This document shows, in pieces, positions 11,040 to 18,375 of a stretch of DNA of 64,000 nt. This stretch comes from Muriicola jejuensis (GTDB lineage Bacteria > Bacteroidota > Bacteroidia > Flavobacteriales > Flavobacteriaceae): NCBI RefSeq assembly GCF_010671595.1, contig NZ_JAABOP010000001.1, positions 558,001 through 622,000 on the forward strand, given 5' to 3'. The notes under the pieces are model-generated. The model saw nothing but the letters and a program-made list of their open reading frames with translations, searched no databases and was not told where the DNA came from. The position numbers and the translations under genes were made by a program. Numbering within the stretch: position 1 is the stretch's first letter; each line of letters starts with the position of its first letter.

Positions 11040-14000
11040 TCAGATTCTTTCCGCAATCCGGAGGATATCTCCAAACACCCCACGCGCGGTCACCGCGGCA
11101 CCGGCACCGGCACCCTGAATTACGATAGGGTGTTGCCCGTAAGAATCCGTGTAGATCTCTATGATGGAGTCTGAACCGCGTACCTGCCCCAGGCTGCTCT
11201 CCCTCTCCACGGCTACCAGTTTTACCTCCAGCTTTCCTTTGTCTCTTTGGAGATCTCCGAACAGATCCCCTATATACCTCAGGGCTTGTCCAGGGGCCAG
11301 GGACCTTTTCCGCTCTTCCATCAGAGGGTCGAGCTCGTCTAGCCGACCCATAAATGCCTCGAGAGAGAGGTTTCTCATCTCCTCCGGAATCAGATTTTCA
11401 ACCTGTACATCCGTGATCTCATTCTGCAATTCGAGTTCCCTGGCGAGGATCAGCAACTTCCTTCCCACGTCCATCCCGGAAAGATCTTCCCGTGGATCAG
11501 GCTCGGTATAGCCGCGCTCAACTGCATCCCGCACGACCTCCGAGAAGGGGACATCCCGCTCCGAATAGGTATTGAAAATATAGCTCAGGGAACCCGAAAA
11601 GATCCCCTTGATCCGGGTGATGTTCTCCCCGCTGAGATGGAGGAGCTTGATCGTATCGATCAGGGGAAGTCCGGCCCCCACATTGGTCTCGTACAAGTAC
11701 TGCTTCTGGAACCGGTGCAGTTCCTCCCTGAGCAGCTGATAGTAATCATATCCCAGGGTATTGGCGATCTTGTTGGAAGAGACAAGGTCGAATCCATTCT
11801 CTACAAAATCAAAATAATGGGCCACAAAATCCTGGCTTGCCGTATTGTCTACGGCGATCAGGTTCTCCAGGTGGTGTTCCCTGGCAAAATCAAAGACCTC
11901 CCGAAGCGAATAGGGCTTCCCCTTTTCTTCCATTGCCTTCTTCCAATCGCGGCCGATCCCTTCCTTGCTCAATAAAAGGGTCTTTGAATTCCCCAGAGCG
12001 AAGACCCGGAGCTGTATTCCCTTCCGTTTTGCTATGGAAGCACGGGCACCGATCACCTGGTCGAGGAGGGTACCACCTACGTTACCATGGCCGAACACGG
12101 CCAGGTTGATGTGCTTCTTGATCCCGAAGATCTGACCATGCATCACGTTGAGTGCTTTGTGAAGATCCTGCTTCCGGACCACGAGGCTGATGTTCTTTCC
12201 GGTGACCGTATTGTTGAAGAGGAGGGGAATGACCTGATTCTTGATCAGGGCATTGAACGGCTTGTGGAAAGTGCTCAGGTCCTGGCCCACGATGGAGATC
12301 ACGGAAACGTCCTTAACGATGGTGATGGTGTTGATGTCCCTCGACTCAAAGTCGGATTCGAACTCCTCCTCCAGGGCCCTGCGGGCGACCTCGGCTTTTT
12401 CCGCCCCCACAAGAAGGCCTATGCCCCTTTCAGAAGATCCCTGAGAGATGATGCTTACACTGACGTTGCGCCTGCTCAGGGCCCTGAAAATCCGGGCATC
12501 CACCCCTACTTTCCCCAAGAGTCCCCTGCCTTCCAAGTTGACGAGGGCTTCATTTTCAAGTACAGAAAGGGAACGTATTCCTTCTCCGTTCGACTTAGCA
12601 CTGATGAGCGTCCCTTCATTTTCCGGGTTGAACGTGTTGAGGATACGCAAGGGGATGTTTTTCTCCAGCAAGGGAATGATCGTCTTTGCGTGGAGGATGG
12701 TGGCTCCGAAATTGGCCAGTTCATTGGCCTCTTCGTAGGAAAGCCTGTCTATGCGTTTCGCTTCAGGGACCCACCTGGGATCTGCTGTGTAGATCCCATC
12801 CACATGGGTGTAATTCTGCAATTCCTCCGCATCCAGGAAGTTGGCCAGCAGGGCTGCCGTATAGTTGCTGCCGTTCCTTCCCAGGGTGGTCGTTGCCCCG
12901 TCCCGGGTAGCCCCGATAAATCCCGGGATAACCGGGGTCACGTCCCGCTCAAGGGTAGAGAAAAGATCGAGTAATTTGTCTTTAGACACCTCTTCCAGGA
13001 CCGTGGCATCCCCGAAGTGGTCATTGGTCACGAATACTTTCCGAGAGTCGACCCATACGGCATTAATCCCTTTCCCGATGAGCAATTTCGTCATCAGTTT
13101 GGTGGAAATGAGTTCCCCGATAGCCAGGACCTGGTCGCGGATCTTCGGGCTGTAATCCCCCAGGAGGGAGACCCCTTCAAGCAGTTGAACCAGTTCCCTG
13201 AACTGTTCAGAAAGGTCTACGTTCTTAAAGCTATGCCTCTGGTAAGACTCAAAGGCCTCAAACTCCTTTTTGTAATCCCTCCTTGCGGCGGCGAGTTCCA
13301 GGATGGCCAGTAACTGATCCGTCGCGGCTTCCCTTGCGGAGACCACCACTGCAATCTTTTCCCCTGCATTGACCTTTGAGACAACCGTCTCCAGGACCCT
13401 TTCGATCCCCTCGCCGTTGGCCAGGGATTTGCCTCCGAATTTTAGGACCTTATACCGCCGCTGGGCACTGTCGCGGTCGAAGATCGGTTCCAGTAGCTGG
13501 GCCATTTGTTCGTATTCGATGAGAAAGGCGTCGTGCCCGTGCAGGGACTTGATCTCCCCATAAGTGACGTTGCTCCTCGCCTGGGCGATCTGTTTATAGG
13601 TATCTTTGTTCTCTGTTGCTGAAAAGAAAAGGTCGGAATCCACCCCTATGATGTGGATGTTGGTATCACTTTGCTGTAGTTTTCTGAAAGCCTCTTCCCC
13701 TCTCCTGGTGATATCAATGGTCCTGAGGAGCTGGTTGGTGAGCTTGTAGGCCGATAGCTGAAACCTCTCCTGGAGCTTTCGGCCGTGGTGGATCAGCCAG
13801 CTTTCCACGTTGAACAATTTCAATTCCTCATTCGTACTCCTCTGAAAGCGTTCCTTGAAGGATTGAGGGGTTCGATAACAGAGCATGGCATGCATGCGGG
13901 CATCGTGGACAGGGTTCTTTGAATTGACCAGGAACTGCTCCTGGATCTGGCAATTGGCAATGAGCCAGTCTGTTGATTTCCAGTCGGATGCCACCGGGAT

Positions 14001-14489
14001 TAGGTGGGTCGTGATCTCGGGGTTCAGGGCAGCCATTTCCCATGCGATCCCCCCACCCAGGGAACCTCCGATGATGGCAAAGAGCTTTTGTACCCCCAGT
14101 AAGTCAAGTCCCTGAAGGAAGATCCTGGCCATATCTGAAGCGACAAAGTCCCGGTAGTTCTCAATGAGGAATCCGTCATAACCGTTCCCGGGAATATTGA
14201 ACGAAAGTACGGTATACCTGAGGGTATCAATACACTTCCCTTCTCCTACCAGATCCTTCCACCATCCATGGGATCCTACTACATTCGAATTACCCGTAAG
14301 GGCGTGATTGACCAGGACCACCGGGGCCGAATGCAAAGGCTTTCCAAAGACCTGATAGGACAAGAGAATATCCTGGGAAATACCACTCAGGGTGGTAAAT
14401 CCCGGGATACTCAACCGCTCAAGTCCGGGTACGGACTTAGGTTTTGTGCCCGGTTGAATCACCTTATCCTCTTCTTTCTCTCCGGTCAT
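11040..14489 (-). CDS. Trifunctional homoserine O-acetyltransferase / aspartate kinase / homoserine dehydrogenase
   Basis: 1149 residues in three parts. Residues 1-345 are a MetX-type alpha/beta hydrolase with nucleophile elbow GGSLGG (Ser143), acid Asp284 (GVDSD) and His319 (LHGHDAFL). From 347 comes aspartate kinase (KVLKFGGKSLANGEG) with a regulatory ACT region (ISIVGQDLS). From about 800 comes homoserine dehydrogenase (NLAVFGHGNVGG, then GIFSGSLSYIFNTYSERD). One chain would thus phosphorylate aspartate, reduce the semialdehyde to homoserine and acetylate it; only the intermediate Asd step is missing. The frame is continuous and each catalytic motif looks intact. It lies 16 bases after metY, whose substrate it makes, and is under the SAM-I riboswitch. 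Confidence 0.93.
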   Translation of the reverse strand: MTGEKEEDKVIQPGTKPKSVPGLERLSIPGFTTLSGISQDILLSYQVFGKPLHSAPVVLVNHALTGNSNVVGSHGWWKDLVGEGKCIDTLRYTVLSFNIPGNGYDGFLIENYRDFVASDMARIFLQGLDLLGVQKLFAIIGGSLGGGIAWEMAALNPEITTHLIPVASDWKSTDWLIANCQIQEQFLVNSKNPVHDARMHAMLCYRTPQSFKERFQRSTNEELKLFNVESWLIHHGRKLQERFQLSAYKLTNQLLRTIDITRRGEEAFRKLQQSDTNIHIIGVDSDLFFSATENKDTYKQIAQARSNVTYGEIKSLHGHDAFLIEYEQMAQLLEPIFDRDSAQRRYKVLKFGGKSLANGEGIERVLETVVSKVNAGEKIAVVVSAREAATDQLLAILELAAARRDYKKEFEAFESYQRHSFKNVDLSEQFRELVQLLEGVSLLGDYSPKIRDQVLAIGELISTKLMTKLLIGKGINAVWVDSRKVFVTNDHFGDATVLEEVSKDKLLDLFSTLERDVTPVIPGFIGATRDGATTTLGRNGSNYTAALLANFLDAEELQNYTHVDGIYTADPRWVPEAKRIDRLSYEEANELANFGATILHAKTIIPLLEKNIPLRILNTFNPENEGTLISAKSNGEGIRSLSVLENEALVNLEGRGLLGKVGVDARIFRALSRRNVSVSIISQGSSERGIGLLVGAEKAEVARRALEEEFESDFESRDINTITIVKDVSVISIVGQDLSTFHKPFNALIKNQVIPLLFNNTVTGKNISLVVRKQDLHKALNVMHGQIFGIKKHINLAVFGHGNVGGTLLDQVIGARASIAKRKGIQLRVFALGNSKTLLLSKEGIGRDWKKAMEEKGKPYSLREVFDFAREHHLENLIAVDNTASQDFVAHYFDFVENGFDLVSSNKIANTLGYDYYQLLREELHRFQKQYLYETNVGAGLPLIDTIKLLHLSGENITRIKGIFSGSLSYIFNTYSERDVPFSEVVRDAVERGYTEPDPREDLSGMDVGRKLLILARELELQNEITDVQVENLIPEEMRNLSLEAFMGRLDELDPLMEERKRSLAPGQALRYIGDLFGDLQRDKGKLEVKLVAVERESSLGQVRGSDSIIEIYTDSYGQHPIVIQGAGAGAAVTARGVFGDILRIAERI

Positions 14490-14505
14490 AGAATTGGTAT
14501 GTTGA

Positions 14506-15798
14506 TTAGGCCAGAACCGATTTATCTATTTTGGCAAAGGCCTGTTCGAGATCGGCCGTCAGGTCCTTCAGATCCTCCAGTCCCACGGATAACCTGATGA
14601 GGTCCTTAGTCACGCCGGTAGTGAGTTGTGCCTCGTCATCCAGTTGCTGGTGGGTTGTACTCGCCGGGTGGATGATCAGGGACTTGGTATCTCCGATATT
14701 TGCCAAAAGAGAAAATACCTTGGTCTCATCTGCGATCTTCTTGGCCGACTCATAGCCTCCCTTCACCCCAAATGTAAGAATTCCGCTCTGACCTGCAGGC
14801 AGATAAGCCTCAGCCAGTGGATAATGCGGACTGCTTTTGAGTCCGGGGTAATTCACCCAGGTTACTTCTTTACGGGATTCCAGCCACTGGGCCAGGGCCA
14901 GGGCATTTTCACTGTGCTTTTTGATCCTGACCTCCAGGGTCTCCAACCCCTGCAGGATCTGGAAGGCGTTAAAAGGGCTCAGGCACGCCCCATGATCCCT
15001 GAGGCCCTCTATACGCACCTTGGCGATAAAGGCTGCCGGGCCCAGGGCTTCGTGGTAGACCAGGCCGTGATATCCCGCAGAGGGTTCGGTGAATTCCGGG
15101 AATTTACCATTAGCCCAGTCGAACGTGCCTGCATCGATGATGGCACCGCCCAGGGCTGTACCGTTCCCATTGATATATTTCGTAAGGGAATGGATCACGA
15201 TATTCGCTCCATGTTCAATGGGGTTCAACAATGCGGGGGTCGCTACCGTATTGTCCACTATAAAGGGGATACGAGCTTTCCTGGCCTGGGAAGCAATAGC
15301 CTTCAGGTCCAAAACGTCCAGCTTGGGGTTCCCGAGGGATTCCACAAAGATGGCACGTGTGTTCTGTTGCACCGCCTCTCCGAAATTCCCGGGATCCGAG
15401 GGATCGACAAAGGTGGTGGTGATCCCCAGTCTGGGCAGGGTCACACTAAGGAGGTTATACGTTCCCCCGTACAAGCTGTTGGAGGCCACGATGTGATCTC
15501 CGGCCTTTAGCAGGACCAGGAGGGCCGTGTTGATGGCCGCAGTCCCCGAAGCGGTCACCACAGAAGCAATACCTCCTTCCAGGGAGGCCAGGCGCTGCTC
15601 GAGGATATCGTTGGTAGGGTTGTTGATGCGGGTATAGATGTTCCCAAATTCCGCCAGGGAGAACAGATTGGCCGCATGGTCGGAGTTGTTGAACACATAG
15701 GCAGTGCTCTGGTAAATCGGAATAGCCCGGGTGCCCCCGTGCGCTTTGGTGTCGTGACCGGCGTGCAAAGCGCGGGTCGAAAATTTCTGATCGCTCAT
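14506..15798 (-). CDS. metY: O-acetylhomoserine aminocarboxypropyltransferase (sulfhydrylase)
   Basis: 430-residue PLP enzyme that makes homocysteine from O-acetylhomoserine and sulfide. The start MSDQKFSTRALHAGHD at 15798 is typical; the upstream part of the open frame lies in the riboswitch leader and is not protein-like. The PLP lysine is in HSLTKYINGNGTALGG, the MetY form. The long insert around FPEFTEPSAGYHGL is also characteristic. It is the first gene after the second SAM-I riboswitch and is followed by the gene making its substrate. Confidence 0.95.
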   Translation of the reverse strand: MSDQKFSTRALHAGHDTKAHGGTRAIPIYQSTAYVFNNSDHAANLFSLAEFGNIYTRINNPTNDILEQRLASLEGGIASVVTASGTAAINTALLVLLKAGDHIVASNSLYGGTYNLLSVTLPRLGITTTFVDPSDPGNFGEAVQQNTRAIFVESLGNPKLDVLDLKAIASQARKARIPFIVDNTVATPALLNPIEHGANIVIHSLTKYINGNGTALGGAIIDAGTFDWANGKFPEFTEPSAGYHGLVYHEALGPAAFIAKVRIEGLRDHGACLSPFNAFQILQGLETLEVRIKKHSENALALAQWLESRKEVTWVNYPGLKSSPHYPLAEAYLPAGQSGILTFGVKGGYESAKKIADETKVFSLLANIGDTKSLIIHPASTTHQQLDDEAQLTTGVTKDLIRLSVGLEDLKDLTADLEQAFAKIDKSVLA

Positions 15799-15831
15799 GA
15801 TTTTAGTTTTTTTATTTGTTAAACATGAAAT

Positions 15832-15872
15832 AAAAAAGCCAAACCACACGTCAGCATCTTACGGCTGGCGTA
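15832..15872 (-). terminator. Possible terminator hairpin in the metY leader (S-box expression platform)
   Basis: Between the S-box and the metY start, the minus strand can form CGCCAGC / GCTGACG (one mismatch, loop about 8), followed by a short spacer and GGCTTTTTTATTT. This could be the terminator that SAM binding releases. The T-run is several bases away from the stem, so the assignment is tentative. Confidence 0.35.
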
Positions 15873-15924
15873 CAAATCAAAAAAGTTATAAAGAAAGAGA
15901 TATTACCCGAGGTAATGGATCTGT

Positions 15925-16031
15925 GTTATCTGCCCCGAATACACGGGATAGAATGTAGCACCTTCTTTGCATTGGACACAAAGGGTTGCTAAGGCTTCAA
16001 AGGGTCTAGTCCCTCCACCTTTCTCGATAAC
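15925..16031 (-). promoter_or_regulatory. SAM-I (S-box) riboswitch, metY operon leader
   Basis: Second S-box in the window. Core elements on the minus strand are GGTGGAGGGACTAGACCC, GCCTTAGCAACCC and AAGGTGCTACATTCTA. P1 closes with GTTATC (16026-16031) against GATAAC (15925-15930), the same helix sequence as in the metH leader. It should repress metY, metX/thrA and metZ when SAM is plentiful. Confidence 0.95.
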
Positions 16032-16061
16032 TAATCAATAAGAGTTTGAACTTTGAACTGT

Positions 16062-16069
16062 CAAATATA
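16062..16069 (-). promoter_or_regulatory. -7 box for the metY operon
   Basis: TATATTTG matches TAnnTTTG exactly, about 31 bases before the S-box. No good -33 element is seen; instead a copy of the sulfur-gene motif lies about 22 bases upstream. Confidence 0.5.
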
Positions 16070-16090
16070 GGAAGGGATTTTAATAATTTC

Positions 16091-16115
16091 CTAATTATCC
16101 TATAAATTTTATATG
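16091..16115 (-). promoter_or_regulatory. Sulfur-gene motif, copy upstream of metY
   Basis: Reads ATATAAAATTT, ATAGG, ATAATTAG on the minus strand, containing the odd-length palindrome TATAAAATTTATA. It is nearly identical to 9301-9322. It overlaps the metK stop codon by a few bases and sits just upstream of the metY -7 box, a plausible activator or repressor position. Confidence 0.5.
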
Positions 16116-17365
16116 TTAAATGCTTCCTGTACGAGGTCGACCATGTCGAGTTTCTCCCAGGTAAACAACTCCACTTCCCGTTTGATCCGCCCGTTATAGG
16201 GGGATTCGAAGACCTTGGTCACTATCCGGGGTTCTTTCCCCATATGCCCGTAAGCCGCGGTTTCCAGATAGATAGGATTCCTCAACTTCAGGCGTTCCTC
16301 AATGGCAAAGGGCCTGAAATCGAACAGGTTGGAAACGATCTTTGCAATCTCCCCATCCGTCATCTCTACCTTGGCCGTTCCATAGGTATCCACAAAAACC
16401 GACGTGGGTTGGACGACCCCTATCGCATAGCTGATCTGAACAAGGATCTCATCGGCAACCCCTGCCGCGACCAGGTTCTTGGCGGCATGGCGGGCGGCAT
16501 AGGCCGCGCTTCGGTCCACCTTACTGGGGTCCTTTCCGCTGAACGCGCCTCCTCCGTGGGCTCCTTTCCCACCATAGGTATCCACGACGATCTTCCTCCC
16601 GGTGAGCCCGGTATCCCCGTGGGGGCCTCCGATCACAAATTTCCCCGTAGGATTGATGTAGTACTTGATGTCATCCGTAAAAAGCGCCTGGATGCTCTCC
16701 GGTAATCTCTTTTTCACCCTGGGAATAAGGATGGCCAGAAGATGGCTTTTGATGGTTTTCAGCATCTTCAGGTCGTCCTCGTCAAAGGGATCGTGCTGGG
16801 TAGAAATCACGATGGTATCTATGCGCAGGGGCACATTGTCATCGGAATATTCTATGGTCACCTGCGCCTTGGCATCGGGCCGCAAATAGGTGATATCATC
16901 ATCCTCCCTTCTCAGGGAAGCCAGTTCCTGTAGGATCTTATGGGAGATATCCAGTGCCAGGGGCATATAGTTCTCCGTCTCCTTTGTGGCATAACCAAAC
17001 ATCATACCCTGGTCTCCAGCCCCCTGCTCTTCCTTGGTACCCCGGTCTACGCCCTGATTGATGTCCTTGGACTGTTCGTGGATCAGGGAAATGATCCCGC
17101 AGGAATCCCCGCTGAACTGATAGGCTCCTTTGGTGTACCCTATCCGGTTGATCACTTCCCGGGTGATCTGTTGCAGGTCTACATACGTATGGCTCTTCAC
17201 TTCCCCTGCCAGGACCACTTGACCTGTAGTGACCAACGTCTCACAGGCCACTTTGCTCTCAGGATCAAAAGCGAGGAAATTATCCAGGAGGGCATCACTG
17301 ATCTGATCCGCGATTTTATCGGGATGGCCTTCGCTGACAGACTCTGAAGTAAATAAATAGGGCAT
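16109..17365 (-). CDS. metK: S-adenosylmethionine synthetase
   Basis: Makes SAM from methionine and ATP in the cytosol. The 418-residue product begins with the invariant MPYLFTSESVSEGHPDKIADQ-type start and contains GAGDQGMMFGYA and GGGAFSGKDPSKVDRS. It is slightly longer than the ~385-residue E. coli enzyme because of insertions, including one around residues 180-195, which is usual in Bacteroidetes. It is transcribed separately from the metY operon, behind a SAM-II-like leader. Confidence 0.97.
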   Translation of the reverse strand: MPYLFTSESVSEGHPDKIADQISDALLDNFLAFDPESKVACETLVTTGQVVLAGEVKSHTYVDLQQITREVINRIGYTKGAYQFSGDSCGIISLIHEQSKDINQGVDRGTKEEQGAGDQGMMFGYATKETENYMPLALDISHKILQELASLRREDDDITYLRPDAKAQVTIEYSDDNVPLRIDTIVISTQHDPFDEDDLKMLKTIKSHLLAILIPRVKKRLPESIQALFTDDIKYYINPTGKFVIGGPHGDTGLTGRKIVVDTYGGKGAHGGGAFSGKDPSKVDRSAAYAARHAAKNLVAAGVADEILVQISYAIGVVQPTSVFVDTYGTAKVEMTDGEIAKIVSNLFDFRPFAIEERLKLRNPIYLETAAYGHMGKEPRIVTKVFESPYNGRIKREVELFTWEKLDMVDLVQEAFNI

Positions 17366-17441
17366 ATGCTTTCTCTTGTTATCAGAGAACGGGGTCTGAG
17401 CGATGCTGTAAGGAGTTTGAAATACGGGGGGCCGCAGGAAA

Positions 17442-17489
17442 CTGCTTTAGCATTTTTTCAGAGGTTGCAATCAGTCAAATCCGTCCTCT
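17442..17489 (-). promoter_or_regulatory. SAM-II-like riboswitch in the metK leader
   Basis: On the minus strand AGAGG (17485-17489) pairs with CCTCT (17460-17464), enclosing a 20-nt loop with GGATTTGA and ATTGCAA, followed by an A-run and GCTAAAGCAG. These blocks and their order match the SAM-II fold (GATTTrA, TTGCAr, then GCTAAA after P1) as I remember its consensus. The element begins about 5 bases after the predicted transcription start and precedes a SAM synthetase gene. SAM-II elements usually lie close to the start codon; here about 76 bases separate them. It does not match SAM-I. Confidence 0.68.
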
Positions 17490-17499
17490 TATTCGGGCT

Positions 17500-17530
17500 C
17501 AAAAGTAGGGTTAATTTAGGTCTTCACAAA
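17500..17530 (-). promoter_or_regulatory. metK promoter
   Basis: Full Bacteroidetes-type promoter: TTTG (17527-17530), 19 bases, then TACTTTTG (17500-17507). The predicted start of the RNA, about 6 bases further, falls just before the SAM-II-like helix, which supports both calls. The rest of the 323-base gap up to the divergent kinase gene shows no coding sequence; TATACTTTG near 17633 may be the kinase promoter. Confidence 0.7.
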
Positions 17531-17688
17531 ATTTGACACTTACTTTTACGCCATTCCTGTACTGTAACCGGATATGCGTGAATGAGGGGTCAAAATCCGG
17601 TCATTACACCGAAAAGATTTTCCGGGAAGTGGATATACTTTGTATATTGCTGTCCTTTCAAAGACCAAAAGCCTAATACCAGTATCCT

Positions 17689-18303
17689 ATGCACGTCGCC
17701 GTTGCCGGAAACATCGGGGCAGGGAAAACGACCCTGACCGAATTACTCGCGAAACACTACAAATGGGAGGCCCATTTTGAGGATGTGGTGGATAATCCTT
17801 ACCTGGACGACTTCTACACCCAGATGGAACGGTGGAGTTTTAACCTGCAGATCTATTTCCTGAACAGCAGGTACCGGCAGATCCTCAAGATTCGCGAGAG
17901 CGGTAAAAATGTGATCCAGGACCGTACCATATACGAAGACGCCCATATCTTCGCCCCCAACCTCCATGCCATGGGGCTTATGACCAACAGAGATTTCACT
18001 AACTACACCAGCCTTTTTGAGCTGATGGAAAGCCTGGTACAACCCCCGGACCTTCTGATCTACCTCCGGAGTTCCATCCCCAACCTGGTCAACCAGATCC
18101 ACAAAAGAGGACGGGAATACGAGAACAGTATTTCTATCGATTACCTGAGCCGTTTGAATGAGCGCTATGAAGCCTGGGTGCACGGCTATGAAAAGGGGAA
18201 TCTTCTCATCGTAGATGTGGATCGATTGGATTTTGTCGATAACCCTGAGCACCTGGGGGAGGTCATCAACAGGATCGATGCAGAGATTAACGGATTGTTT
18301 TAA
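17689..18303 (+). CDS. Deoxynucleoside kinase
   Basis: A 204-residue dNK-family enzyme that phosphorylates deoxynucleosides for salvage. Walker A GNIGAGKTT is at residues 7-15, the DRTIYED motif is near residue 84, and the arginine-rich lid is HKRGREYE. Length and motifs match bacterial deoxyadenosine/deoxyguanosine kinases; the exact substrate cannot be read. It is a single gene between divergent metK and a convergent terminator. A second kinase of this family, fused to HPPK, is encoded at 57-58 kb. Confidence 0.92.
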   Translation: MHVAVAGNIGAGKTTLTELLAKHYKWEAHFEDVVDNPYLDDFYTQMERWSFNLQIYFLNSRYRQILKIRESGKNVIQDRTIYEDAHIFAPNLHAMGLMTNRDFTNYTSLFELMESLVQPPDLLIYLRSSIPNLVNQIHKRGREYENSISIDYLSRLNERYEAWVHGYEKGNLLIVDVDRLDFVDNPEHLGEVINRIDAEINGLF

Positions 18304-18323
18304 ACCAGACCACCGAATAACAT

Positions 18324-18357
18324 AAAAAAAGCCCTTGATCTCTCAAGGGCTTTTTTA
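18324..18357. terminator. Bidirectional terminator between deoxynucleoside kinase and hppA
   Basis: Perfect 8-bp stem GCCCTTGA / TCAAGGGC with a TCTC loop, an A-run on the left and a T-run on the right. It can end transcription of both convergent genes. Confidence 0.93.
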
Positions 18358-18375
18358 TTTTCCGAAAAAGGAAGT

